Source of the DNA: an uncultured Oscillibacter sp. | Lineage (GTDB): Bacteria > Bacillota_A > Clostridia > Oscillospirales > Oscillospiraceae | Reading direction: 5' to 3' | DNA: 64,000 bases | Assembly (NCBI GenBank): GCA_951800675.1 | Contig: CATOKC010000001.1 | Coordinates: 7,729-71,728, forward strand | Part shown: positions 44,030-53,166 of the stretch, piece by piece | Layout of the letters: every line of letters starts with the position of its first letter | How positions within the stretch are numbered: position 1 is the first letter of the stretch | Translations under genes and position numbers: made by a program | The notes under the pieces: model-generated | The model's input: the letters and a program-made list of their open reading frames with translations, nothing else | What the model was told of the DNA's origin: nothing | Database searches by the model: none

Positions 44030-45608
44030 CGTATTTCTTGCCGACGACGAACGTTTGATCCGGGAGGGACTTGCCGAGACGCTCCCCTGGGACTCTCTTG
44101 GCCTGTCCCTGGTGGGAATGGCGCCGGACGGGAAACAGGCCCTTCAGGATATCCGGGAGCGAAAGCCGGACATCGTGCTGACGGACATCCGGATGCCGTA
44201 TATGGACGGGCTGGAATTGATCGCGAAAATCCGGGAAATTCAGCCGGAGTGCAGGATTGTCATCCTTACTGGCTACGGAGAGTTTGAGTACGCGCAGACA
44301 GCCATCCGCTTTGGCGTATCGGACTTTCTTCTGAAACCGATTGATATTTCCGACCTGTGCCGCATTCTGCGGCACATTGTTCAAGAGCTGAACGGCATCC
44401 GGTGCCACAAAAGTGAGCTGGCGGAAATGCGCAGCCGCCTGCAATGCGCGGACGAGTATCAGTTCAAGTGGCGGCTTTTGCGGTGCATAACCGGGCGGGA
44501 GCCCCTCCAGCAGCTGTTCCAGTATCTGCCGGAGCATATGCGGCGGGCCAGGGCCTTTTGCTTGGTGTTACTCCAGCTTGACCGCTTTGACAGCTTGACC
44601 GCGACCATGGACGAGGAGACGGTGTTCAGCATGACGCAGCAGTTGGAGCAGTCCCTGGAGAAGGCTGGCGAGCGGATGCAGCTGACCGTTGTTGAGGAAT
44701 TCAGTGGGCGGTATCTGCTCTTTTTCACTGGCTGGGAGGCGGAGGAGCTGCGTTTCTCTGTTCGCTCCTTTATCCGGCGGCTCCGGCTCATTGAGCCGGA
44801 GATGGAATTTACCACGGTAACCTCCGCCATATACGGGGGACTTGCCGACTGCCAGACGGCTTACGAATTTGTGCGGCAGGGGAGCAAGTATACCTTTCAG
44901 CTGGGAAGCAACCGGGATGTCCAGATGGAAGAGCTGAAGGACGATGCCGTCAATCCGCTGCCGGACGTCCCCAACGTCGGGCGTGTGATCCGCTCCATTT
45001 CCACGTTTGACAAAAAGACCATCCTCCAGGATTTTCAAATGCTGGCAAACGACATCCGCCAGACCGGGCATAACTCTTACCTCTATACCCACATGTTGGT
45101 CAGTGTGGTATATGGTGAGATTACAAAACTCCTGGTGGACATCAACTGTCCCATTGAAAATATCCTGGAGAACCCTCTGGCGGCTTACCAGAAGATTCTG
45201 GTCTGCGCCACGTTGGACGACATGCTGGAAGAGCTGTTCCGGTTTGTGGCGCGGATATGCGATTTTGTAAATAACCATGCAAGCGCCAACAAAAGTGCGG
45301 CGGAACGGGCGAAGGTCTATATTGAGACCCATTACGCAGATTCCAGTTTGACGTTGGACCGGGTTGCCGGCGCGGTGGGCATTTCCCCCAATTATTTCAG
45401 CGCCCTGTTCAAGCAGAGCACCAACTGCTCCTTCATCAGCTATCTTACCAGCGTCCGCATCGCCCACGCCAAAGAGCTTTTGAAAAGCGGAACCTATAAG
45501 ACTTATGAGGTCGCTATGCGGTGCGGCTATGAAAACCCGACTTACTTCTCTACCATCTTCAAACGCCAAACAGGCTTTTCACCTTCGGAATACAACCAAA
45601 AAGCCTAA
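44022..45608 (+). CDS. YesN-type response regulator with AraC DNA-binding domain
   Basis: The 528-residue protein has an N-terminal receiver (phospho-acceptor Asp in PDIVLTDIRMPYMDG, Lys in LLKPIDI). A middle region of about 270 residues has no clear domain. A C-terminal AraC domain (about 425-525) carries DRVAGAVGISPNYFSALFKQSTN and CGYENPTYFSTIFKRQTGFSPSEY. It should activate nearby transport or catabolic genes in answer to the YesM-type kinase. The LIV/HAAT operon just upstream is the first candidate. It ends the intact part of this region; decayed genes follow. Confidence 0.92.
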   Translation: MYSVFLADDERLIREGLAETLPWDSLGLSLVGMAPDGKQALQDIRERKPDIVLTDIRMPYMDGLELIAKIREIQPECRIVILTGYGEFEYAQTAIRFGVSDFLLKPIDISDLCRILRHIVQELNGIRCHKSELAEMRSRLQCADEYQFKWRLLRCITGREPLQQLFQYLPEHMRRARAFCLVLLQLDRFDSLTATMDEETVFSMTQQLEQSLEKAGERMQLTVVEEFSGRYLLFFTGWEAEELRFSVRSFIRRLRLIEPEMEFTTVTSAIYGGLADCQTAYEFVRQGSKYTFQLGSNRDVQMEELKDDAVNPLPDVPNVGRVIRSISTFDKKTILQDFQMLANDIRQTGHNSYLYTHMLVSVVYGEITKLLVDINCPIENILENPLAAYQKILVCATLDDMLEELFRFVARICDFVNNHASANKSAAERAKVYIETHYADSSLTLDRVAGAVGISPNYFSALFKQSTNCSFISYLTSVRIAHAKELLKSGTYKTYEVAMRCGYENPTYFSTIFKRQTGFSPSEYNQKA

Positions 45609-45732
45609 AGCAAAACACCGGGCGGGCGTCCGCTTTGCTTCCTGGCGGCGGCTTGGGCAGCCCTGGAAGGGACCGGGGGTTTCCGTTTTCAGGGAAACCA
45701 GAGCCGCGCAAGTACAGTGGGGCCTCGTCTAT

Positions 45733-46020
45733 TCAAGCCCGCTGCCGCTCTGTGATATATCCGGCGAAGGTAGTGCCCCGTCCGGTCCGGCCGGAAAGGT
45801 TCCGGGCCTTAATGGGGCAGGTGTAGATTCTTTCCTCGTCGTAGGCCAGTACCTCGGTGTTGTGGGGGATGAGAACCTCCTTCGCCCCCACTGGTGGAGG
45901 AGCTTGGCCGCCTCCGCCCTTGCCCGGGATGGGCCCAGGCAGCGGATGCCCAGTCCGGGGCAGGCGTTCGGGCAGCGCCTGCCAGAACTCCTCCCAGGAA
46001 CCACTGGCCTGGCAAGGGCG
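45733..46020 (-). pseudogene. remnant of a PfkB-family sugar kinase gene (C-terminal end)
   Basis: Read on the minus strand, the last about 45 codons give AYDEERIYTCPIKARNLSGR followed by TGRGTTFAGYITER and a stop. This is the PfkB end pattern GRGDTFxxxYLxxRL, with the catalytic Asp replaced by Thr. One base appears to be missing near 45895, since shifting frame joins AEAAKLLHQWG to KEVLIPHNTEV. Upstream of about 45930 the homology is lost. The rest of the gene is gone. It follows the solute-binding-protein remnant and so looks like the tail of a dead sugar operon. Confidence 0.5.
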
Positions 46021-46350
46021 TCAGCCCATCAGCCGCTCAAGACTGGCCTGGGTGTCGGCCAGACCCTGATCCGCGGTTTTCACGCCGTTACAATGTTGTC
46101 CATTTCGGTGCCAAGGGTGGTGTAGAACTGGGGCCACTCGGCGATAACGGGGCGGTACATGCCGCGCTCCAGGGCCTTGCGGACCACTTCATACTGGGGA
46201 CAGGAAGCGAGGACGTCCCCATCCTGGAGGCTGGAGCAGCGGCAGGGCACGCCGCCGGAGGGAACGGTGGACTTTTGCGCATCGGCGTCCATCAGATAGG
46301 CCAGCAGCTTTGCGGCCAGCTCCTTTTTTCTCGTTATTTCTGGGAACTGC
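46021..46350 (-). pseudogene. remnant of an ABC sugar-binding protein gene (C-terminal end)
   Basis: The minus strand reads KKELAAKLLAYLMDADAQKS, then YEVVRKALERGMYRPVIAEW and LGTEMDNIV. A TGA at about 46080 breaks the frame, and a one-base shift continues it as VKTADQGLADTQASLERLMG before the stop at 46021. This is the C-terminal end of a family-1 solute-binding protein. The N-terminal three quarters, including the signal peptide, are absent. The fragment is replaced upstream by the promoter of the Hsp70-like remnant. Confidence 0.6.
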
Positions 46351-46363
46351 TCTAAAACCGGGA

Positions 46364-46392
46364 TTGTCGAAAACCCAACGGAGGATTATAAT
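46364..46392 (+). promoter_or_regulatory. promoter ahead of the Hsp70-like remnant
   Basis: TTGTCG and a perfect TATAAT are 17 bases apart, about 32 bases before an ATG at 46424. Confidence 0.5.
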
Positions 46393-46423
46393 AAAGCCAG
46401 CTTTTCTATAGAGGATCACCCTA

Positions 46424-47755
46424 TGAGCATCTGGCGGGAAAAGAACGCCGCGCTGCCGGCGGCGCTGGCTGAAGCGCCGAATCCGGATATTCGTGACGTT
46501 CGGTAAGCCCTTACCACGACGAGCATTACTCCGGTGAGCGGTGCGCCTATGAGGAATTGCTGCTCCACGGGCGGTTTTTCCGGGCGGAGCTGATTTCCAA
46601 CGAGCTGGGGGAGTACAAGACCGGAAGCGTCGTCAGCGTACTGGAGAACGGAACCGTCCTGGTGGGCGCGGCGGCCAAGGAGCGGCTGGTTACCCACCCG
46701 GAGGCCACCGCCGCCCTCTACCACCGCCGCGCCGCCAAAACCGGGGACTGTCAACTGATGCTTGTGGACTTCGGCGGGGGGACCCTGGACGTGAGTATTG
46801 TGGAGCGCTTTGAGAACATCATCGAAATTACCGCCATCGCCGGGGACAACCGCCTGGGCGGAGACGGCATCGACTGGGTCATCGCGGCCCGCTTCTGCCG
46901 GGATAACGGCCTTTCGGAGGAGGGACTGGCCCCCTCCCTCCGGGCGTCGCTGTAGCGGCAGGCGGAGACGGCCCAAATTGCCCTCTCCAGCGTTCCGGCG
47001 GTGTCTATCTCCCTCCAACAGGGGGAGACACGGTACAGCCTCGTTTTGACCAACGACCTGCTTCGCCAGCTCTGCGGCCCGATATTCCAGAAGGTCCGGG
47101 CGGTCATCACCCGGGCCATGAAGGACCGGGGCCGGGGCGGCAGGCTCAACGACGTGATTTTAGTGGGCGGCTCCGCCCAGCTGACAGTGTTCGGGGATTT
47201 TCTCGAGGAGCTCTTTGGCCGCGGACCCCATGTGGCCGCGTCACCGGACGAGATTGTGGCCCTGGGCGTGGGCCTGCGGTTTGAGATCTATCAGGGGGAG
47301 AGCTACTTCGCCTCGGAAAATCTGAAGCTGGGGGAGGTGGAGGTCCAGGTGCCCCCCCGGCTAGGCGGGGGAACAGTCCGCCGTGGTGACGTTTATCTAC
47401 GACATCGACGGTATTCTCCACGTCAGCGCTCAGAGCAGCGGCGGGGACTTCAGGGAGCGGCTGATTTTGAACCCCAACCCGCACCTGACGGAGGAGGGAA
47501 AAGAACGAGCCATGGAGCGCATCCGGCAGATCCAGCTGGCGGCCCAGGGAGACCAGCGAAACCAGCTGCTGCTGGAGCGGGCGCTGCGGCTTTACACCCA
47601 GACCATCGGACAGGGGCGTGAGATGGCCGCCGGCCTGATTGACTATTGGAAGAGCCTGATGGACTGCGGTGACCGCATCCAGCGGCGGCGGGCCTATCAG
47701 GCGGCGCTGAGCTTCGCCGGGGACGGGGAGGAAGCGCCTGCCCTGCCCCCAGCCC
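46424..47755 (+). pseudogene. degraded Hsp70-family (DnaK-like) chaperone gene
   Basis: Recognisable Hsp70 blocks appear in order. They are SVVSVLENGTVLVGAAAKERLVTHP, the phosphate-2 motif LVDFGGGTLDVSIVERF, AGDNRLGGDGID, DVILVGGSAQLTVF (adenosine motif) and a substrate-domain part, FIYDIDGILHVSA. Defects are many: a frame change before about 46510, loss of about 100 codons between the first two blocks, an in-frame TAG at 46953-46955, a missing stretch near 47270, and a frameshift near 47360. The N-terminal phosphate-1 motif (GIDLGTT-type) is gone. The C-terminus runs without a gap into the next remnant. It cannot make a working ATPase. Confidence 0.8.
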
Positions 47756-50100
47756 GGAAGAACCGGAGGACCAGGGCTGGTCCCTTACAGACGGTCCCGC
47801 CATCATTGACGAGGGACCAAATCCCTTCGCGGACCCTCCGGCGGCAAAGGCATTCCTAGCGCTTTACACTGGGAAGCGGCGGAAGAATCCCCAGGCGTGG
47901 ATGGACTACTTCACGTCCGGGGACTTCTTGGGGGCGGCCTGGAAACGCCGGTTCGCGGGCTTTCTGCTGGAGCGGACGGCGCGGCTGGAGGGGGAGTATC
48001 CGCTTAACAGGGAGTTTATGGGCTGGCTGTACATTGTCTACCAATTTACGGTGAACCGCAGTCGTGAATTCCAGATGATGGAGTGGGCGCGATTCGACGG
48101 GCAGGAATTCATTTTTGAAATCGCCAAGAGGGCGCAAGCGCCCAAAGCCCCCAGAGGCAACGAGCTGGCGATTTCTTATAGCTTCCGGGAATACCTCCGC
48201 ATGGTCTATATGGCGGAGCATGACGCCTGGAGCGAGCAAAAAATCGGACAGCGTAGCGAGATCATCGGCCATTACGCCGCGGGATACATAACGGATAAGT
48301 GCCGGCAGCGAGGAGACATGGACTACGAGCGCCACCCCGCCGGGCTGCGTCTGATGACCCATTTTTTCCGGCGGGAGGGCCTGCCGGACGAGCTGTATCG
48401 AATTGTCTGGAAAAAGCCGGACTTGAAAACCGCCCTCATGGGCCGGTCAAAGATTCTCTACGGTCCACTGAGGGAGTTGGCCTTGGAGCGTCTGCCGGAG
48501 CTGGCGGGGCAGCGGAAGGTGAGCTTTGCGAAGCCGCGGAAAGATTTTTCTGATTACGCGGTCAGCACTTACAAGAGGCGCGGCTAGTACGCCCAGGCGA
48601 CAGAGGAGGACATCCGAAGGACGGACGATTTCTTCTCCCGGGAGGACTTTCAGCAGGCCCTGCTTGGTTATTTAAACCAGGAGCTGCCCTATCTGTCGGA
48701 GTGGAGCCGTTCATTCCTGGGGGTGAAGGGGGAGGAGACCCCGGAGTCGGCCTCCGTGACCCTGAAACTCGGAAAGGATAAGTTTACTGTCCAATTCCAC
48801 CTGCGCTACCAGAGCTTTTTTAGGAACGGAGAGCCGATACACCGCCTTTGCCTCATTTGGGAGCGGCTGATGGAGTGGGTTCCGAACTCCGACACGTTTC
48901 TCCGCCTCCTGCCCGTCACCGCCGCCGTCTGCAACCAGTACGACGAGGCGCGGGAACCGGAATGGGCCCGGTCTCTGCCGCCGGTCAGCTTCCTGCCTTA
49001 TCAAATCTTCGCCGAAAATACGGAAGTTCTCTATGTCTGTATCTGGTTCCAGCGGGACCGGGTGCTGGCCCTGTTCCAGCAAACGCCCTATGGTCAGAAG
49101 TTGATAGAGGGGGGAGAGTTCCACGAGATCGAGGATGCCGAGACCGCCAAGGACCTGGTAAAACGGCTCCTGGACGATCAGCTCCACCCCAAGGGCTTTC
49201 CCCTGGAGGCGCTGGAGGTCCTGCCGGAATCGGTCTACGCCAAGTAGGACTACGCCGTCCGCGGCAAGGACGAGGATATCCCACCCCTGTGGAGCACCCC
49301 GGTGGAGCTTAACGGAGAGGCCGTAACTCGGGAGAAGCTGGAGGAGCTGCTGACCCTCTTTTCAACAGGCCGGGTGGAGCGGATGGAGTGGTCCTGGAAG
49401 TGCGCCTTTCCGGTGGACGAGGCGCTCCCTGGTGCTGATGAAAGGTGGCGGCCGTTATGTCTGCCTCTGCTTTGACGACTTCTGCGCCGAGAGCTTTGCC
49501 CTCCTGGAAAAGCCGGAGAACTACGGCAAGGAGAAAAGCGTCCCAATGCTTGCCCCCTTCCGGCAGAGCCGCCTGTTTCCAAACGTACTCCACGGCCACT
49601 TCTTCACCATCCGGCGGCACCTGGAGAAGATTTTCTCCCAAATCAGCTGGCCCAATCATGTGAAGTTCATGGCGGGCGGCGGCCATGCGCTCCGCTTTAC
49701 CTGGGGAAGGACAAGGGGAATGCGGAGGCACATCGTCCTCCGGCGGGATGGCGAACGCTTCCTCATGGCCTGGATACGGGAGGACAAAAAGACGGTGGAG
49801 TTTCACGTCGCGGACCGCTGGGCCTACATGGACGTGGATGGGAAGAAGTATCCCAAGGACAGCTTCCTGGGCAGCGTCACCCCCGCCTATCTCATTCACG
49901 ATCTATCCGGCCCGCGGAATACGTTGGACCTGCTGCTTGCCAACCTGGACCGCCCGGAGCGGGTCACGAGCCCCATGGGAGAATACACCTGGGAGAAGCC
50001 CGGGAAGCCCCGGCCCTAAGAGGTGCTGTGGACAGAGCTGGTGGGAGATGCCCCGGTCTGTTGGATGGCATACGCCGCCGGTAATATAACTGCCGAATAG
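47756..50100 (+). pseudogene. degraded large cytoplasmic protein gene, probable J-domain partner of the Hsp70-like protein
   Basis: One continuous coding signal can be followed through three frame breaks. It has in-frame TAG stops at 48585-48587 and 49245-49247 (the second fits Trp TGG changed to TAG), a frameshift near 49425 restoring SLVLMKGGGRYVCLCFDDF, and a TAA at 50017-50019 (Tyr to stop). Some segments between blocks seem deleted. I recognise the text (WMDYFTSGDF, ERHPAGLRLMTHFFRREGLP, SFLPYQIFAE) as resembling large clostridial proteins encoded beside Hsp70-like genes and carrying an N-terminal J domain. That domain is not present here. The family call is from memory; the decay is plain from the sequence. 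Confidence 0.6.
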
Positions 50101-50103
50101 GTA

Positions 50104-50132
50104 TTGAGAAACTTGGAGCTCTATGCTATAAT
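50104..50132 (+). promoter_or_regulatory. strong promoter upstream of the RNA/ychF region
   Basis: TTGAGA and TATAAT are 17 bases apart; transcription should begin near 50139. Confidence 0.75.
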
Positions 50133-50139
50133 AAATCAC

Positions 50140-50400
50140 TATATTGGGTTTTTGCTCTGTGGAACGAGAGAAAGGAGTTCAGGCTTATAGGCTGAACAAA
50201 AAAGTTCCTTAAAGCTGTAAGAAGCGAATATGACGACGAGCCGTAGGCGCTGCTTTGGGAAACTGGGCTTCGCGCCATGGAATGGGTCGCTATGTTTATG
50301 TGAGGAATATCTTGCTGGTGAAGGCTGTTCAACAGCGGAGCCTGGTTACGCCAAAGCTCCATGACAAAATGGTACAAATGAATGTGGTGAAACCCTTGAA
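50140..50400 (+). ncRNA. probable structured noncoding RNA or long leader upstream of ychF
   Basis: About 280 bases separate a strong promoter from ychF without a protein-coding frame. The stretch is less GC-rich than its neighbours and folds by eye. A closing pair is GGGTTT (50146-50151) with AAACCC (50390-50395). A nested hairpin has AAGGA/TCCTT outside and GTTCAG/CTGAAC inside (50172-50210). Others are GGCGC/GCGCC (50246-50276), GCTG/CAGC (50324-50336), and GGAGC/GCTCC with TGG/CCA inside (50337-50360). This looks like a defined RNA. Candidate classes are 6S RNA or a raiA-type RNA, but I cannot identify it with certainty. Confidence 0.5.
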
Positions 50401-50420
50401 AATCAGGAGGTAGAAAAGCA

Positions 50421-51530
50421 ATGAAATTAGGCATTGTAGGACTTCCCAACGTGGGAAAGTCCACTCTGTTCAACGCGATTACCAACGCCGGCGCGGAAAG
50501 CGCCAACTATCCCTTCTGCACCATCGACCCCAACGTGGGCATGGTGGCCGTTCCTGACGAACGGCTGGATAAACTGGCGGAGATGTACGAGCCGGACAAG
50601 AAAACCCCGGCGGTCATTGAGTTCGTGGACATCGCGGGATTGGTGAAGGGCGCCAGCAAGGGAGCGGGCCTGGGGAACAAGTTCCTGGCCAACATCCGGG
50701 AGACCGACGCCATCATCCATGTGGTCCGCTGCTTCGATGATGAAAACATCATGCACGTGGTGGCGGACGCCGGAACCAACGTGCCGGTGGACCCCCTGGG
50801 AGACATGGAGGCCATTGACCTGGAGCTGATCATGGCGGACCTGGAGATGGTGAACCGCCGGGTGGAGAAGGCCCAGAAGGCCGCCAAGGGAGACAAGAAG
50901 TTTTTCCACGAGGTGGAGGTTTTTCAGGCCCTGGCCAAGCATCTGGACGCCGGGAAATCCGCCCGGACCTTTGACTGCTCTGACGAGGACAGGGCGCTGG
51001 TGGCGACCTCCGATCTGCTCACCCTCAAGCCCATCATTTACGCCGCCAATACCGACGAGGAGGGCTTTACAAACCTGGAGGGCAACGAATACTTCCAGAA
51101 GGTCCGCAAGGTCGCTGAGGCGGAGGGCGCCCAGGTGCTCCCCATCTGCGCCAAGCTGGAGCAGGACGTGGCCGAGCTGGAGGGCGAGGAACGCCAGATG
51201 TTTTTGGAGGAGCTGGGGGTGAAGGAGTCCGGCCTGGACCGGCTGATCAAGTGCTCCTATGCCCTGCTGGGCCTGATTTCCTTCCTGACCTACGGCAAGG
51301 ATGAGTGCCGGGCCTGGACCATCAAAAGGGGCACCAAGGCCCCGCGGGCCGCCGGGAAAATTCACACGGATATTGAGAGGGGCTTCATCCGGGCGGAGGT
51401 CATTGCCTACGAGGATATGATGAAATGCGGCAGCGTGGCCGCCGCCAAGGAAAAGGGCTTGCTCCGCAGCGAGGGCAAGGAATACGTGGTTCAGGACGGC
51501 GACATGGTGTACTTCCGCTTTAACGTATAA
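50421..51530 (+). CDS. ychF: redox-responsive ATPase/GTPase YchF (OLA1 family)
   Basis: The 369-residue protein has the YchF G domain with P loop GLPNVGKSTLFNAIT, switch II DIAGLVKGASKGAGLGN and FLANIRETDAIIHVVRCF. A coiled-coil insertion (about 130-200) and a C-terminal TGS domain (about 280-369) follow. The usual NKxD specificity motif is replaced by the form typical of YchF (NTDEEG), which in known members favours ATP over GTP. It binds ribosomes and is linked to stress responses. AGGAGG lies at the expected spacing. Its leader contains the probable structured RNA. Confidence 0.96.
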   Translation: MKLGIVGLPNVGKSTLFNAITNAGAESANYPFCTIDPNVGMVAVPDERLDKLAEMYEPDKKTPAVIEFVDIAGLVKGASKGAGLGNKFLANIRETDAIIHVVRCFDDENIMHVVADAGTNVPVDPLGDMEAIDLELIMADLEMVNRRVEKAQKAAKGDKKFFHEVEVFQALAKHLDAGKSARTFDCSDEDRALVATSDLLTLKPIIYAANTDEEGFTNLEGNEYFQKVRKVAEAEGAQVLPICAKLEQDVAELEGEERQMFLEELGVKESGLDRLIKCSYALLGLISFLTYGKDECRAWTIKRGTKAPRAAGKIHTDIERGFIRAEVIAYEDMMKCGSVAAAKEKGLLRSEGKEYVVQDGDMVYFRFNV

Positions 51531-51557
51531 GGCGGCGGGAGCAAGAGAAGAAATGGG

Positions 51558-51585
51558 AAGGCGGACGCGTTGCGTCCGCCTTTTT
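51558..51585 (+). terminator. terminator after ychF
   Basis: AAGGCGGACGC pairs with GCGTCCGCCTT across a 3-base loop and is followed by a T-run. Confidence 0.9.
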
Positions 51586-51607
51586 CGGTAAAAAATTTTT
51601 GCGGGAG

Positions 51608-51635
51608 TGAACAGAAGGGCTCTGCCAAACGTGTT
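51608..51635 (+). promoter_or_regulatory. ECF-type promoter, probably autoregulatory
   Basis: TGAACA and CGTGTT are 16 bases apart, followed by ATC. The TGAAC ... CGT pattern and spacing match promoters read by ECF sigma factors, and it precedes an ECF sigma gene. No sigma-A-like promoter is seen in this gap. Confidence 0.6.
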
Positions 51636-51679
51636 ATCAGTGAAAGGCGCTTTTCAGACGAAGGAAAGGAGGCATTGCC

Positions 51680-52210
51680 TTGACGGAACAGGAATTGAGC
51701 AATGCCATGAAAACTCACGGCGACACGGTGTACCGCCTGGCCCTGTGCCGTCTGCAAAACACCGCCGACGCGGAGGACGTCTATCAGGACGTGTTTCTCC
51801 GCCTGCTGGAGCAGCGATCCGGCCACTGGGACGGAGAGCGCTTGAAGGCCTGGCTGATCCGGACGGCGCTGAACCGCTGTGCCGATCTGGGACGGCTCCG
51901 GCGGCGGCGGGGTGCGCTGTCCCTGGAGGAGGTGCCGGACATGGCCGGGTCTGCGGACGCGGCGGCGGAAGAGCTGTGGGATGCCGTAGCACGCCTGCCG
52001 GAAAAGCTGAGGACGGCGGTCCACCTCTTCTATGGCGAGGGCTATGAAAGCGGTGAGATTGGGACTCTGCTGGGCGTCCCGGCGGCCACGGTGCGAAGCC
52101 GCCTCCGCCGGGCCAGGGCGGAGCTGAGAACAGTATTGGGAGGTTTTGACGATGGAGAATCGCTATCAAAAGCTGACAGAAGCAATCCATACCCCCGCCG
52201 GGCTGAATGA
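51680..52210 (+). CDS. ECF-type RNA polymerase sigma factor
   Basis: The 176-residue protein has region 2 (TVYRLALCRLQNTADAEDVYQDVFLRLLE) and region 4 (LPEKLRTAVHLFYGEGYESGEIGTLLGVPAATVRSRLRRARAELR). A short linker lies between, as in SigV/SigW-type ECF factors. The start is a TTG at 51680 with AAGGAGG seven bases upstream; the first ATG (codon 10) would remove part of region 2. The 3' end overlaps the anti-sigma gene by 59 bases, which couples their synthesis. An ECF-type promoter precedes it. Confidence 0.9.
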   Translation: MTEQELSNAMKTHGDTVYRLALCRLQNTADAEDVYQDVFLRLLEQRSGHWDGERLKAWLIRTALNRCADLGRLRRRRGALSLEEVPDMAGSADAAAEELWDAVARLPEKLRTAVHLFYGEGYESGEIGTLLGVPAATVRSRLRRARAELRTVLGGFDDGESLSKADRSNPYPRRAE

Positions 52211-53126
52211 CCGGGTGATTTTTGAGGCCCGCCGCCGGGCGGCGATGGCAGAGCCGGAGGTCGCTTCCCGGCAGAAAAAGCGGGGCTGGGGCCGGCCCTT
52301 CCTGCGGACGGCTGTCTGCGCCGTCTGCGCCCTGGCGCTGCTGCTGGGGGGCTTCTCCCTCCGGCCCGCGCCTGCTGTGGAGCCCGGGGTCTCCGGCCCA
52401 GCCGGAAACGCGGACCCGGCCGACGCGGGGACCCCAGCCCAGGTACTGGTCCCCACCTTCGGCCTGACGGCCTATGCCGCCGGAACCGATACGACCTACG
52501 GTCCCGCGCCGGACGGCAGCATCGCGTTCTCGGTGGGCGAGGGCTGCACCACACCGGAATTCGGCGACTTCACCGGGTGCCTGTTCCAGATTACTGGGGA
52601 GAACATCGCCCAGGTGCGCCTCTCCATCGACCGGGGCGGGCTGTACCGCTATCAAATCCGGGATAACCTGACAGAGGAACAGATGGGGGGATACCGTCAG
52701 GCTATGGCCGAGGGCAGTTTGGTCCCCGCCGCCATTAGCCAGCGGGACGATGGGACCTGGTATATGCCGGAGATGACCGCCCTGGGACAGAGTGTCCAGG
52801 AGGACTATGACCCGGAGACCAGCTATGGCTTCTGGGTTCCGCCGGAGGACATGGCCGTCAACACCGGACTGGGCATGACCACCGAGGCCCAGATGGACGC
52901 GGACTATTTTGACGGCGGAACGCTGACGGTGACCGTGATTTCCTCCGACGGGACGGAGAAGGCCCAAAGCTACCGCCTTCACAGCGGCGCGTTGAAGGTG
53001 GAGTTTGCGGAGGACAACTCCATGACGGTTTTGCCGGAGCTGGTGAGCCAGGAGGAGTTGGGCAATGGTTACTTTGTCGACAACAACTGCTTTGTCTACG
53101 GCATCTACGCCGTACCGGAGGACTGA
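52152..53126 (+). CDS. membrane anti-sigma-like protein encoded with the ECF sigma factor
   Basis: The 324-residue protein has a cytoplasmic N-terminus of about 48 residues with short helices (YQKLTEAIHTPAGLNDRVI, like DUF4179-type anti-sigma regions). One membrane helix (about 53-70), a Pro/Ala-rich linker and a beta-rich extracellular domain of about 230 residues follow. The ATG at 52152 has GGGAGG eight bases upstream; a TTG two codons earlier is less likely. The gene overlap and topology make it the probable anti-sigma factor, releasing the sigma factor on an envelope signal. No zinc-binding HxxxCxxC motif is present. Confidence 0.75.
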   Translation: MENRYQKLTEAIHTPAGLNDRVIFEARRRAAMAEPEVASRQKKRGWGRPFLRTAVCAVCALALLLGGFSLRPAPAVEPGVSGPAGNADPADAGTPAQVLVPTFGLTAYAAGTDTTYGPAPDGSIAFSVGEGCTTPEFGDFTGCLFQITGENIAQVRLSIDRGGLYRYQIRDNLTEEQMGGYRQAMAEGSLVPAAISQRDDGTWYMPEMTALGQSVQEDYDPETSYGFWVPPEDMAVNTGLGMTTEAQMDADYFDGGTLTVTVISSDGTEKAQSYRLHSGALKVEFAEDNSMTVLPELVSQEELGNGYFVDNNCFVYGIYAVPED

Positions 53127-53138
53127 ACCCGAAAGAAG

Positions 53139-53164
53139 AGCCACGCCGGGAGGCGTGGCTTTTC
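53139..53164. terminator. terminator between the anti-sigma and rhodanese genes
   Basis: AGCCACGCC and GGCGTGGCT form a 9-bp stem with a 4-base loop followed by TTTT. It separates two convergent genes. Confidence 0.85.
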
Positions 53165-53166
53165 GT

